From contig NZ_JNXT01000011.1 in NCBI RefSeq assembly GCF_000716675.1, positions 1-64,000 on the forward strand: a stretch of DNA of 64,000 nt, in the 5' to 3' direction. The position numbers were made by a program, and so were the translations under genes. The notes below the pieces were generated by a model, which worked only from the letters and a program-made list of their open reading frames with translations, made no database searches and was not told where the DNA came from. Every line of letters begins with the position of its first letter. Within the stretch, counting starts at the first letter, position 1. The stretch is from Streptomyces alboflavus. Its GTDB lineage: Bacteria > Actinomycetota > Actinomycetes > Streptomycetales > Streptomycetaceae. Shown here in pieces: positions 1 through 8,795 of this stretch.

Positions 1-13
1 CCGGCCCGGCGCC

Positions 14-38
14 CCTTCAGCCCGGGCAGGGCTGAAGG
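14..38. terminator. Hairpin downstream of S9 peptidase
   Basis: Inverted repeat with 10-bp arms (CCTTCAGCCC / GGGCTGAAGG) around a 5-base loop. It lies about 175 bp beyond the stop of the minus-strand peptidase gene, so it may terminate that transcript or one from outside the window. There is no T-run, which is usual for Streptomyces terminators. Confidence 0.45.
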
Positions 39-87
39 TGCGGGGCAGTCGGCAAAGCCAGTCCGAGCTCGGGCGGGCGGGTGGGAG

Positions 88-175
88 AAAGCCCGTCCGG
101 CGTTTGAGGACGAGGCGCGAAGCGCCGATGAAGCGGGGGGGGCCGGGGGCGGAGCCCCCGGGGTCGGGGAGGGGT
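88..175. repeat. Streptomyces-type dispersed GC-rich intergenic repeat, copy A
   Basis: It contains the string GGCGTTTGAGGACGAGGCGC followed by GAAGCGCCGATGAAGCGGGG and a GGGGGCGGAGCCCCC hairpin. Closely similar text recurs near 6562-6640 (same strand) and near 6430-6475 (inverted). Non-coding; I infer a dispersed intergenic family. Confidence 0.6.
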
Positions 176-211
176 GGGGTTGGGGAGCCCCCGGCAGGGA
201 CGGTGCCCCCA

Positions 212-2134
212 CTACCCCAGATGCCGCCCCGCGAAGTCCAGCTCAAGGGCCACCTGCTTGATCCGCTCGTCCACGACCAGTGACCCGTGGCCGGCGTCGT
301 AGCGATAGACCTCGTGGACGGCCCCGCGGGCGGCGAGGCGGTCGACGTAGTTCTCGACCTGTCGGATCGGGCAGCGGGGGTCGTTCACCCCGGCGGAGAT
401 GTAGACGGGCACCTTGACGGAGTCGACGTAGGTGAGGGGGGAGGAGGCGGAGAAGCGGTCGGGGACCTCTTCGGGGGTGCCGCCGAAGAAGGTGCGGTCG
501 ATGGCCTTCAGGGCCTCCATCTCGTCGTGGTAGGCGGTCACGTAGTCGGCGACGGGCACGGCGGCGAGCCCGAGGGCCCACGCGTCGGGCTGCGTACCGA
601 GCCCGAGGAGGGTGAGATAGCCGCCCCAGGAGCCGCCGGAGAGGACGAGGCGGTCGGGGTCGGCGAGCCCGGACGCGACGGCCCACTCGCGGACGGCGGC
701 GATGTCCTCCAGCTCGATGAGGCCGACGCGGTGCTTGAGGGCGTCGGTCCACTCGCGGCCGTACCCGGTGGAGCCGCGGTAGTTGACGCGGACGACCGCG
801 TACCCGTGGTCGACCCAGGCGGCGGGCCCGGCGGCGAAGGAGTCGCTGTCGTGCCAGGTGGGCCCGCCGTGGACCTCGAAGACGGTGGGCAGCGGCCCGC
901 TCGCGCCCGCGGGCTTCTGGACGAGGGCGTGGATGCGGCCGCCGGGCCCGTCCACCCACACGTCCTCGACGGGCACGGACCGCGGCGCCTTCATGCCGGG
1001 CGGGTCCAGGACGACCTTGCCGGAGGTGGAGCGCAGGACGGGCGGCTCGGCGGCGGACGACCACATGTACTCGACGGTGCCGTCGGGGCGGGCGGTGGCG
1101 CCGGAGACGGAGCCGCGGGGGGTCTCGACCCGGGTCAGCTCGCGGTCGGCGAGGTCGTACCGCCAGAGGTCGCCGCGGGCCTCGAAGCCGTGCCCGACGA
1201 GCAGCGCGGAGCCGTCCGGATACCACTCGGCGGAGACGTCGCCGGGCAGGTCGAGGGCGAGGTCGGTCTGCTCGCCCGTGGCCACGTCCCACACCATTGG
1301 CTCCCAGCGGCCGCGGCGCTGGTGGCCCACCAGGAGGCGGGTGTCGCCGTCCACCGGGGCGAAGCCGAGGACCTCAAGGCCAAGCTCGACCGTGCCGCCC
1401 TCGCTGTCGTCGAGCTCGGCGACGGTCGAGCCGTCGGTGCGCACGACGCGCAGCGCGGGGTGCATCGCGTCGCCGTGCTCCGTGTGCTCGATGGCGATGA
1501 GGGTGCCGTCGTGGGAGAGGTCGCCGAGGCCCGCGGACTCGCGGTGGCGGTAGATCTCGGCGGGCGTCTCGCCGGGGGCGGCGTCGGCGCGGACGACGTG
1601 GATCGTGGTGCCGACCTCGTCCGTGGACCGGCCCACGACGACCGTGCGCCCGTCGCGGCCGATGGCGAGGCCCGCCGGATACGACGGCTCCAGGCCAGGC
1701 ACCGCGGGCTCGTCCGTGCCGCCGCCGTCGAACGGCTGGCGCATCCAGACGCCGAACTCGTCGCCGTCCTTGTCGTTGAACCACCAGATCCAGCGGCCGT
1801 CCGGCGCGAGCAGGCCGTCCGTCGTGCCGTTCGGACGGTCGGTGACCTGGCGCTGCTCGCCCGTGGCGCGGTCCCACGCGTACAGCTCGTACGTCCCTGT
1901 GGCGTTCGACACGAACAGGCAGTGGTCGGGGGCGTCCTCGGCCCAGTCCGGCAGGGAGACGCGGGGCGCGCGGAAGCGCTTCTCCCAGTCGGGCGTCGAC
2001 CCCGTCCTGGACGACGTGGCCCCCGACGCCTCCGTCCCCGACGACGTGGTCACGGACGACGTCGTGCCCTCGCCCTCACCCGGCCCTGCGTTCGGCTGCG
2101 TACCCGCGTTCGGCTGCGTACCCGTGTCACTCAT
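212..2134 (-). CDS. S9 family prolyl oligopeptidase-like peptidase
   Basis: Predicted cytoplasmic serine peptidase of the prolyl oligopeptidase/acylaminoacyl-peptidase family (640 aa), expected to cleave short peptides. The N-terminal ~390 residues look like a beta-propeller with blade motifs such as SPDG-type turns. The C-terminal alpha/beta hydrolase carries the nucleophile in GGSWGGY (Ser ~502), Asp ~585 in NDPRCP and His ~616 in DAGHGS, so the triad is complete. The N-terminus has a duplicated GTQPNA stretch and a Thr/Ser-rich tail of ~45 residues that is probably disordered. No signal peptide is seen. The ATG start fits the extent of the low-complexity leader, although a downstream start is possible. 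It is followed 80 bp upstream by a divergently unrelated GNAT-like gene on the same strand. Confidence 0.9.
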   Translation of the reverse strand: MSDTGTQPNAGTQPNAGPGEGEGTTSSVTTSSGTEASGATSSRTGSTPDWEKRFRAPRVSLPDWAEDAPDHCLFVSNATGTYELYAWDRATGEQRQVTDRPNGTTDGLLAPDGRWIWWFNDKDGDEFGVWMRQPFDGGGTDEPAVPGLEPSYPAGLAIGRDGRTVVVGRSTDEVGTTIHVVRADAAPGETPAEIYRHRESAGLGDLSHDGTLIAIEHTEHGDAMHPALRVVRTDGSTVAELDDSEGGTVELGLEVLGFAPVDGDTRLLVGHQRRGRWEPMVWDVATGEQTDLALDLPGDVSAEWYPDGSALLVGHGFEARGDLWRYDLADRELTRVETPRGSVSGATARPDGTVEYMWSSAAEPPVLRSTSGKVVLDPPGMKAPRSVPVEDVWVDGPGGRIHALVQKPAGASGPLPTVFEVHGGPTWHDSDSFAAGPAAWVDHGYAVVRVNYRGSTGYGREWTDALKHRVGLIELEDIAAVREWAVASGLADPDRLVLSGGSWGGYLTLLGLGTQPDAWALGLAAVPVADYVTAYHDEMEALKAIDRTFFGGTPEEVPDRFSASSPLTYVDSVKVPVYISAGVNDPRCPIRQVENYVDRLAARGAVHEVYRYDAGHGSLVVDERIKQVALELDFAGRHLG

Positions 2135-2213
2135 GGCCCCATAGTGCCTGGCCGGAGCGCCCGCCCGCTCGCGAGGGCCCCCAGCCTGTGGATAACTTTC
2201 CGGACGGGCCCGC

Positions 2214-2756
2214 TCAGCCCGGTCCCACCCGCAGCCACGCCTCCCGCTGCGGCGGCCCGAACTCGCCCAGCTTGGTGTACGACCAGGCGCGGAGCACCTC
2301 GTGGGCGACCCCGTCCCCGGGCGGCACCGCGGCGACGACGACGTCGGTCATGTGCCGGGACAGCAGGAGGTCCCGCAGTCGGGTGGCCACGCCCTCCAGA
2401 CGGTAGTCCGGCAGGACCATCAGCTCCGTGAGCACGAAGAGGCGGCCCACCGCGGCGCGCCCGGCCACGTCCGCGGGCAGGACGTCCCGCAGGGACTCCA
2501 GGAGCGCGCTGCCCCGGGTGCCCCGGAACCCGTACAGACAACCGGCGAGCACCGCACCGGAGTCGGCCGTCACCATGTCGAAGTCGGGCTCCTGGACGTG
2601 CCGTTCGAACCGCTCAAGGAACGCCTTCCGGTCGGCGCCGCCGGGCTCGCCGGTCCCGCCCGGCGGCCCGTAGCACTCCACGTACACGTTCGCGATCGAC
2701 TCGCGCTGCTGCTCCGCCTGCCACCGAGTCAGCCGTCGCAAGAACACCTCAGTCAT
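2214..2756 (-). CDS. GNAT-like N-acetyltransferase domain protein
   Basis: 180-aa soluble protein. The pattern is GNAT-like: a central strand around GAVLAGCLYGFRG, a strand-plus-loop region LFVLTELMVLPDYRLEGVATRL that fits the acetyl-CoA pyrophosphate-binding segment (x-G-V-A-T), and a C-terminal AWSYTKLGEFG. The substrate is unknown. The start at MTEVFLRRL was chosen because an upstream in-frame GTG adds a low-complexity Gly/Arg stretch unlike the family. It lies 80 bp upstream of the S9 peptidase on the same strand and may be cotranscribed with it. Confidence 0.75.
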   Translation of the reverse strand: MTEVFLRRLTRWQAEQQRESIANVYVECYGPPGGTGEPGGADRKAFLERFERHVQEPDFDMVTADSGAVLAGCLYGFRGTRGSALLESLRDVLPADVAGRAAVGRLFVLTELMVLPDYRLEGVATRLRDLLLSRHMTDVVVAAVPPGDGVAHEVLRAWSYTKLGEFGPPQREAWLRVGPG

Positions 2757-3041
2757 CCACGCCTCCCACCCCGTGCCCCGCGACCCCGAGCCGCCCCGCC
2801 CCGCGCGCCGCACCTGGACTCCGCATGGTGACACCACAGGACCGCTCGCGGAACTACGCGCGAACGACGAGCTGCGGGGAGTTCGCGCCGAGTTCGCGCC
2901 CGGGCGCGCGCTGTGGCTCGTACGCCGTGGCCCTCGACGCGGCCGGATCGGTACGCGGGTCGGCGCCCGGGTCGGTACGCGAGGCAGCGCCCCGGTCAGC
3001 GCCCGGATCGGTACGCGGGTCGGCGCCGACAGCCCCCCGCC

Positions 3042-3761
3042 TCACGTCCGCAGCACCGTCCCCCTCCGCTCGAACTCCATCAGCGCCTCCACCTGCCCGG
3101 CGGGCGCCGTCCCGAGCGCCCGCTCCAGGAGCCACAGCGAACCGTCGATCCCGGAGCTGACCCCGCCCGCGCAGACCAGGTTCCCGTCGTCGACGACGCG
3201 TGCGTCGCGGACGTCGGCGCCCCGCTCGCGCAGGTAGTCCTTCGCGCGGTGGTGCGTGGTGCAGGCGCGGTCGCCGATGACGCCGGCCGCGTGCAGCACG
3301 ATCACGCCGGTGCAGACGCCGAGCAGGGTGAGGTCGGGACGGACGGCGTCCCGGAGCGCGCGGGTCAGGCGGCCCTTCTTGATCTCGGCCCAGATGCCGG
3401 CGCCGTCCCGCTGCGCGAAGCCGCCGCCGGGCACGACGATCACGTCGGCCGCGTCCGGGTCCCAGGCGCCGACGTCCGTCACGCGCGTACCGAAGCGGCC
3501 GGTGAAGCCGCCCGGGCCGCCGCTCGTGACCAGTTCCGTCTCGACCCGCTGCCCGACGGAGCGCGCGGCGCCGAAAACCTCCAGGGGACCGGCGAAGTCC
3601 AGCTCCTCGACGCCGTCGAAGACGACGATGTGCACGCGCAGCGGACCCGGCCCGCGCCCCTCGTCCCGCCGCTGGCGCGCCGCAGCGCTTCCCACGCTCC
3701 CCGCCGTCGCCCCCGCCGCCCCCACGGCGGCCGTCGACCTCAGCAGACCCCTGCGGTCCAT
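3042..3761 (-). CDS. Tat-exported DJ-1/PfpI family protein (paralogue A)
   Basis: 239 aa. The N-terminus starts MDRRGLLRSTAAVGAAG, a twin-arginine-like leader with an Ala-rich h-region, so export is likely. The mature part is a class I glutamine-amidotransferase-like DJ-1/PfpI domain: VHIVVFDGVEELDFAGPLEVFG near the start, a VPGGGF loop, and the nucleophile elbow LGVCTGV with the expected Cys. It ends with an ISSGIDG-like helix and a short tail. The start was chosen for AGGAGG located 7-8 bases upstream. It shares leader type, domain order and the C-terminal EFERRGTVLR-like motif with the gene at 25336-26064, so the two are paralogues. DJ-1 relatives of this subclass include isonitrile hydratase; the activity here is not proven. 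Confidence 0.85.
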   Translation of the reverse strand: MDRRGLLRSTAAVGAAGATAGSVGSAAARQRRDEGRGPGPLRVHIVVFDGVEELDFAGPLEVFGAARSVGQRVETELVTSGGPGGFTGRFGTRVTDVGAWDPDAADVIVVPGGGFAQRDGAGIWAEIKKGRLTRALRDAVRPDLTLLGVCTGVIVLHAAGVIGDRACTTHHRAKDYLRERGADVRDARVVDDGNLVCAGGVSSGIDGSLWLLERALGTAPAGQVEALMEFERRGTVLRT

Positions 3762-3990
3762 CCCGGCCCTCCTCGCTCCCACGGCCATCGCCGCCGTCCT
3801 CGCTCTTGTCCAACTCCCGTACGGGTATGGACAGTTGGTCGTGCGGTACGCGGATGGGGTTCCCGTCGTCCGGAAGATTCCGGTGCGGGAGCCAAGCATG
3901 TGAAGAACCTCCACGCAGCGCCACGCACCGGCTACGGTGAGCGTCTGGACGCGGGGCGGTGAGCGCACGTCTGCTCGGGCGGAGGGGCTG

Positions 3991-5787
3991 ATGGGCCAAC
4001 AGCGAGCGGACGCCGGCCAGTTGACGCGGCTGCGCCTCGACGAACTGCTTGAGGAGCTGGCCGCGCGGATCAGCGCCGTCCGCGGCACCCGGGACCGCCT
4101 GCACAGCCTCCTGGAGGCGGTGCTCTCGGTCGGCAGGGAACTGGACCTGGCCCAGGTGCTCAGACGCATCGTGGAGACGGCGGTCGCCCTCGTCGACGCC
4201 GAGTACGGAGCGCTCGGCGTGATCGGCCGGGGCCGCATGCTGGACGAGTTCCTGCCCGTCGGCATCAGCGAGGAACTGCGCACCGAGATCGGCGACCTGC
4301 CCTCCGGGCACGGCCTGCTCGGCGAGCTGATCCGCAACCCGCAGCCGCTGCGCCTCGCGGATCTTTCCGACCACCCCGCGTCGTCCGGCTTCCCGCCGCA
4401 CCACCCGCCGATGCACTCGTTCCTCGGCGTCCCCATCCGCGTACGGGACACGGTCTTCGGCAACATCTACCTGACCGGCAAGCACGGCGGCGCGGAGTTC
4501 GACGCCGAGGACGAGTCGGTGCTCTCCACCCTCGCGGTCGCGGCCGGGGTGGCCGTGGAGAACGCCCGCCTGTACGAGGAGGCGCGGCTGCGCGAGCGCT
4601 GGCTGCAGGCGAGCGCGGAGGTCACCAGCGCGGTGCTCTCGGGCGCGCCGGAGGCACAGGTCCTTGAGCTGATGGTGGAGCGGGCCCGGGAGATCACGTC
4701 CGCCGACCTCGGCGTGATCGAACTCGTGCGGGGCGAGGGCGAGTTGCGGGTCGAGATCGCCCTCGGTCTGGGCGCCGAGGCGCACCGCGGCGCCACCCTG
4801 CCGCGCGAGGGCTCGTTCGCGGGGGCCGCGCTGGACGCCCAGGCCCTGGTGTCCGCGTCGGATGTGCGCAAGGACGCGCGGGTGACGTTCAAGGCCGACC
4901 GCTGGGAGGGGCTCGGCGCCGCCGTCGCCGTACCGATGAGCACGCGCGACGACGTGCGCGGAGTCCTGCTGCTCGCCCGCAGCAGCGGCCGCCCCGGCTT
5001 CTCGGAGGCCGAGACCACCCCCCTGATCGGCTTCGCGGGCCAGGCCGCGCTCGCCCTGGAACTCGCCGACCGGCGCCGCGACGCCGAGCAGATGAGCCTC
5101 CTCGAGGACCGCGACCGCATCGCCCGCGACCTGCACGACCTGGCGATCCAGCGGCTGTTCGCGACCGGCATGACGCTGCAGAGCGTGCAGCGGTTCGTGG
5201 AGCACCCGGGCGCCGCCGAGCGGCTGCACAGGGCCGTCGACGACCTCGACGCCACCATCAAGATCATCCGCTCCACCATCTTCGGCCTGCGCGACCACGA
5301 GGCGCCCGGCGGCGCGGCCGGTCTGCGCGTCCGCGCGGTCCGCGCGATCGAGGACGCGGCCGCCGCCCTCGGCTTCACGCCCGCCCTGCGGATGGAGGGC
5401 CTGGTCGACACGGACGTCCCCCGCGCGGTCGCCGACGACGTGGTCGCCGTCCTCAACGAAGCCCTCTCCAACGTCGCCCGGCATGCCCGCGCCCGCCGGG
5501 CCGAGGTCTCTCTGGTCGTACGCAAAGGGGTGCTCGAACTGGCGGTCGTGGACGACGGGGTGGGGATCGAGGCGGGGGTGGGGGAGGCCGCCGGGGCCGG
5601 GTCCGGGTCCGGGGCTGGGGACGGGGACGGGGCTGAGGCCGGGGCCGAGCAGGGCGCGGGGCTGCGGAACCTCGCCGAGCGGGCCGAGCGGCTCGGGGGC
5701 GAGCTGGTGGTGCGGGCGGGGGAGCGGAGGGGGACGCGGTTGGAGTGGCGGGTGCCGGTGCCGGTGGCGGTGTCGGGGGCGAGGTAG
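3991..5787 (+). CDS. DevS/DosS-like double-GAF sensor histidine kinase
   Basis: 598-aa cytosolic sensor kinase. Two tandem GAF domains (about residues 45-190 and 205-360) precede a HisKA_3 dimerisation segment with the phospho-acceptor His ~382 in RDLHDLAIQRLF. A HATPase domain follows, with N-box LNEALSNVARHA and G-box DDGVGI. The first GAF contains GFPPHHPPM (His 137/138); in mycobacterial DevS/DosS the haem-ligating His lies in the same motif, so a haem-based O2/NO/CO or redox sensor is a fair inference. A Gly/Ala/Asp-rich insertion (~residues 530-550) interrupts the ATPase domain between the G1 box and GAGLRNLAERAERLGG. The start at 3991 was chosen for GGAGGGG 5 bases upstream. Its likely partner is the response regulator at 6655-7434. 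Confidence 0.92.
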   Translation: MGQQRADAGQLTRLRLDELLEELAARISAVRGTRDRLHSLLEAVLSVGRELDLAQVLRRIVETAVALVDAEYGALGVIGRGRMLDEFLPVGISEELRTEIGDLPSGHGLLGELIRNPQPLRLADLSDHPASSGFPPHHPPMHSFLGVPIRVRDTVFGNIYLTGKHGGAEFDAEDESVLSTLAVAAGVAVENARLYEEARLRERWLQASAEVTSAVLSGAPEAQVLELMVERAREITSADLGVIELVRGEGELRVEIALGLGAEAHRGATLPREGSFAGAALDAQALVSASDVRKDARVTFKADRWEGLGAAVAVPMSTRDDVRGVLLLARSSGRPGFSEAETTPLIGFAGQAALALELADRRRDAEQMSLLEDRDRIARDLHDLAIQRLFATGMTLQSVQRFVEHPGAAERLHRAVDDLDATIKIIRSTIFGLRDHEAPGGAAGLRVRAVRAIEDAAAALGFTPALRMEGLVDTDVPRAVADDVVAVLNEALSNVARHARARRAEVSLVVRKGVLELAVVDDGVGIEAGVGEAAGAGSGSGAGDGDGAEAGAEQGAGLRNLAERAERLGGELVVRAGERRGTRLEWRVPVPVAVSGAR

Positions 5788-5887
5788 GGCCCCGGTCCCT
5801 GTGGGTCTGGGGCCTGTGGGTCCGGCTTCCGGCGGGCCCGGGCCCGCCGCCGCCCGCACAGGCCGCGTCACCCCTGGACGGTCGCCC

Positions 5888-6298
5888 TCAGCGCACGAGA
5901 CCGATCGCCTCGATCTCGATCATCCACTCCGGGTCGGCGAGCGAGGACACCTCCACGAACGACTCCGCGAGGTGCGGCTTGTCGGGGAAGTGCTCGGCGC
6001 GCAGCTCGGCGAAGACGTCCTGCCGGGCTATGTCGGTGACGAACACGGTGGCCTTGACCACGTCGGCGAGGCTGGAGCCCGCGTTCGTGAGGACGGTCGA
6101 CAGGTTCGCGAGCGCCTGCCGGGCCTGCGCCTCGAAGTCCCCGGCGCCGACGGTGGCGCCCTGGGCGTCGATCGGGGCCTGGCCGGAGGTGAAGACCAGG
6201 TTGCCGACGCGGACGCCGAGCGAGATGCCCGCGGACTCGTACCAGTCGGGATCCGCGGTGACGCGCACGCGCTCGGCGGGGGGCTGGGCAGTGGACAT
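5888..6298 (-). CDS. RidA/YjgF-family protein lacking the catalytic Arg
   Basis: 136-aa Rid-family trimeric protein. Characteristic strands are present (VGNLVFTSGQAPIDAQG; VTDIARQDVFAELR; EIEAIGLVR). Family knowledge: RidA proper deaminates reactive enamine/imine intermediates using an Arg in an R-S-x-V-E-V motif. Here the equivalent reads AESFVEVSS, with no Arg, so it belongs to a Rid subgroup without that chemistry. It sits alone between a convergently arranged sensor kinase gene and response regulator gene. Confidence 0.88.
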   Translation of the reverse strand: MSTAQPPAERVRVTADPDWYESAGISLGVRVGNLVFTSGQAPIDAQGATVGAGDFEAQARQALANLSTVLTNAGSSLADVVKATVFVTDIARQDVFAELRAEHFPDKPHLAESFVEVSSLADPEWMIEIEAIGLVR

Positions 6299-6654
6299 CC
6301 TGATGACGCTCCTTGGGGGCGGTGGAGTGGTTCATGCAGGACAGCGATGGGGTGCCTTGATCCATTCCCGGGGGGAGGCTCGCGGGTGCGGGGGTCCTCG
6401 CGGGGGCGCCCCAGTCCCACCCCTTCCCGTAACTGGGGCTCCGCCCCAGACCCCGCTCCTCAAACGCCGGAGGGGCTAGATATCTCGCCGCTGCGGCAAG
6501 GTTCCAGCCCGCCCCGGGGAAGTTTCTAGCCCGTCATGGGGGTCCCCCCTGCTCCTTAAGAGCTTGGGGGAGATTGAGGACGAGGCGCGGAGCGCCGATG
6601 AGCGGGGGCCAGGGGGCGCAGCCCCCGTTCGGAAAGGGGCGGGACGGGGGGAGC
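6299..6654. other. Intergenic stretch with dispersed repeats
   Basis: No credible gene. The region is dominated by two copies of the GC-rich repeat also seen near 88-175. One copy is inverted at about 6430-6475 (GGGGCTCCGCCCC hairpin followed by CCTCAAACGCCGGAGGGG). One is direct at about 6562-6640 (TTGAGGACGAGGCGC followed by GGAGCGCCGATGAGCGGGG). The repeats probably separate the RidA transcript from the response-regulator terminator. Confidence 0.6.
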
Positions 6655-7434
6655 TCAGCGGGCGGGCCGCCCCCGCGACGACGGCGCCCCCGGCCCCGCC
6701 CCGGGCCGCTCACCCAGCGGAGCGACCTGCGCCGCGATGACAGCAGCCTGCACCCGCCGTTCGACGCCCAGCTTGGCCAGCATCCGGGAGATGTGGTTCT
6801 TCACGGTCTTCTCGGACAGATACAGCTTCCCGCCGATCTGGCGATTGGTGAGTCCCTCCCCGATGAGCGCGAGGATGGCACGCTCGCGCTCGTTGAGGAC
6901 GGAGAGCCGGGCGTCCTCGGGCGGCAGTTCGCTCTCCGGGCCGCGCAGCGACCGCATCAGCCGGGCGGTCGTGGCCGGGTCGAGCAACGACTGCCCGGAC
7001 GCGACGGTCCGCACCGCCGTCACCAGGTCGGATCCCTTGATCTGTTTGAGTACGTAGCCCGCGGCGCCGGCCATGATGGCGTCGAGCAGCGCGTCCTCGT
7101 CGTCGAACGAGGTGAGCATCAGACACGCCAACCCCGGCATGAGCGCGCGCAGTTCACGGCAGACGGTGATGCCGTTCCCGTCGGGCAGGCGGACGTCGAG
7201 GACGGCGACGTCGGGCCGCAGCGCGGGTCCCCTGGCCAGCGCCTGCTCCCCGCTCGCGGCCTCGCCGACCACCTCGATGCCGGGCTCGCCGCCGAGCAGG
7301 TCGCGCAGGCCGCGCCGGACGACTTCGTGGTCGTCGAGGAGGAAGACACGGATGGGGCGTGGCGGGGTGCCGGGTTCGGCGGGGTCGCCGGGGTCGGTGG
7401 GGGCAGGGTCCGGTGCTGCGGCAGTGCTGTCCAT
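6655..7434 (-). CDS. NarL/LuxR-family response regulator (DevR/DosR-like)
   Basis: 259-aa response regulator. A ~25-residue Pro/Ala-rich leader precedes the receiver domain: acidic pair in FLLDDHE, phospho-acceptor Asp80 in VLDVRLPDG, the conserved Thr in LTSFDDED and Lys in YVLKQIKG. The C-terminal LuxR/GerE helix-turn-helix includes LNERERAILALIGEGLTNRQI and KTVKNHISRMLAKLGV. Domain type and neighbourhood (double-GAF kinase 0.9 kb away) match the DevR-DevS family of hypoxia/NO two-component systems. The start was set by AAGGGG 5-6 bases upstream of ATG. A short Pro-rich tail follows the HTH. It is transcribed convergently toward the kinase, so it is not cotranscribed with it. Confidence 0.92.
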   Translation of the reverse strand: MDSTAAAPDPAPTDPGDPAEPGTPPRPIRVFLLDDHEVVRRGLRDLLGGEPGIEVVGEAASGEQALARGPALRPDVAVLDVRLPDGNGITVCRELRALMPGLACLMLTSFDDEDALLDAIMAGAAGYVLKQIKGSDLVTAVRTVASGQSLLDPATTARLMRSLRGPESELPPEDARLSVLNERERAILALIGEGLTNRQIGGKLYLSEKTVKNHISRMLAKLGVERRVQAAVIAAQVAPLGERPGAGPGAPSSRGRPAR

Positions 7435-8041
7435 GTCTACCCCTTGGTCGGCCCGGGCGTGTCCATCGGTCTGCCGGTCGGCGGCTCTGCCACGCGGAGG
7501 GGGCGCCGGTGTCCGTGTCCGTGCCCGTACGGCAGGGCATTCATGTCCGTACGGGGGCGGTGAACCGTGCCCCTTCGAGGGTGACGGTAAGGGCTTGCTC
7601 CCTGCCAGGGGCCGAACGGCCCGGCAGGGCCCGGACGCAGGGGCCGAGCGGCCCCGTACGAGGGCCACTCGGCCCTCGCGCAACGCGCCCCGCACCGGGC
7701 ATTGTTGAGTCCGGAACAACCCTCGACACGGGATTCCGGTGCCGCAGCGGAGCCGCACTCCGCCGCACCGGGTCCGTTCCGGTGCGGCATGGCTGAGTAC
7801 ATGTCCAGCGACCACCGCACCCGCCTGCGCGGCCGCAGGGGAGCGGCCGCGCAGGCGCATCGAGCGCCCGCGCGCCCGCGCGCCCGCGCGCCGAAGCGGT
7901 ACGCATGCCGCGACTCGGGACATTCCATGCCCTGGTAGATTCCCAGCCACCCACCGATATTCGGACAACAGCCCGGAATCGGAACGCATACGCGGGACAC
8001 ACAGGCGGTGGGATCCAGGCAGGGCGAGCAAGCGGGGGAAC
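7435..8041. other. Gene-free region upstream of response regulator
   Basis: I find no reading frame with protein-like content here. It should contain the promoters for the minus-strand response regulator and the plus-strand membrane protein. Visible structure: an 8-bp tandem repeat (GCGCCCGC, three and a half copies, 7864-7892) and short GC hairpins such as GGGGCCGAGCGGCCCC near 7640. Confidence 0.5.
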
Positions 8042-8566
8042 ATGTCCACGGATCCGATGGACGGCCACAGCGTCATCTCACTCATGGGCATCGTGTTCGT
8101 GGCGGCGGTGCTGGCCGTGGGCCTGACGGCGTACGCGACGATCACGCTGGTACGCATGGCCACGGGCCGCACGCACACGACGAGCGCGAACCCCGCGCGG
8201 GCCCGGACTCCCCGTACCCCCCACGCCCTGCGCGCCACGGCGTCCCTGGCCGGCGCGGGCGCCCTGGCCGTCTACGCCTGGGGCGCCCTGAGCCTGCTCG
8301 CCTTCGACGACACGGAGCGGGGCGCGGCCTGCGTCCGGGCGGAGGACCCGGCCGACGTGACGACGATCGACCGCTACAGCGCGACGTACGTCCCGCTGCG
8401 CTTCGGCTGCCACGCGGCGGACGGCACGACGTACTCGGTGGGTGTGCCCGAGTACGTCAATCCGGCGGCGCTGACGCTGACGATCGCGGCGGCGGTGCTC
8501 GCGGGGGCGGCGGCCGTGCTCGGGCGGCGCACGTCGGCGCGCGCCGCGGAGCGCGTGGCGGCCTGA
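8042..8566 (+). CDS. Small two/three-TM membrane protein of unknown function
   Basis: 174 aa. Hydrophobic segments are at about residues 10-38 (GIVFVAAVLAVGLTAYATIT), 63-90 (ASLAGAGALAVYAWGALSLLAF) and 145-165. The loop between the last two holds two Cys (AACVRAEDP and RFGCHAADG) that could form an extracytoplasmic disulfide. No family recognised. The start has GGGGGA a few bases upstream of ATG. It is convergent with the DUF4287 gene, which begins 19 bp beyond the stop. Confidence 0.75.
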   Translation: MSTDPMDGHSVISLMGIVFVAAVLAVGLTAYATITLVRMATGRTHTTSANPARARTPRTPHALRATASLAGAGALAVYAWGALSLLAFDDTERGAACVRAEDPADVTTIDRYSATYVPLRFGCHAADGTTYSVGVPEYVNPAALTLTIAAAVLAGAAAVLGRRTSARAAERVAA

Positions 8567-8585
8567 CGTCCGGACCGCCCCGGCG

Positions 8586-8795
8586 TCACTTCCCCCCGGC
8601 CAGGGTGTGGGCCACCAGCGCGTTGGCGTGCCCGTGCCCGAGCCCGTGCTCGGCCTTGAGCCACTTCACGAGCTCCATGTGCTTGCTCAGCTCGGACCCC
8701 CGGATGAGCTCCACCCACTCGGCGACGGGCCGCCCGTACTTCGCCTCGATCGAAGGAAAGTAGCTGGCGGGCCCCTTCACAGCGGCAGCAGACAT
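8586..8795 (-). CDS. DUF4287 domain protein
   Basis: 69-aa protein built almost entirely of the DUF4287 domain: YFPSIEAKYGRPVAEWVELI and LVKWLKAEHGLGHGHANAL, a family usually found alone or fused to DUF5655 in soil bacteria. Function unknown. No membrane segment. It lies upstream of, and divergent from, the SRPBCC/ArsR pair. Confidence 0.85.
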   Translation of the reverse strand: MSAAAVKGPASYFPSIEAKYGRPVAEWVELIRGSELSKHMELVKWLKAEHGLGHGHANALVAHTLAGGK

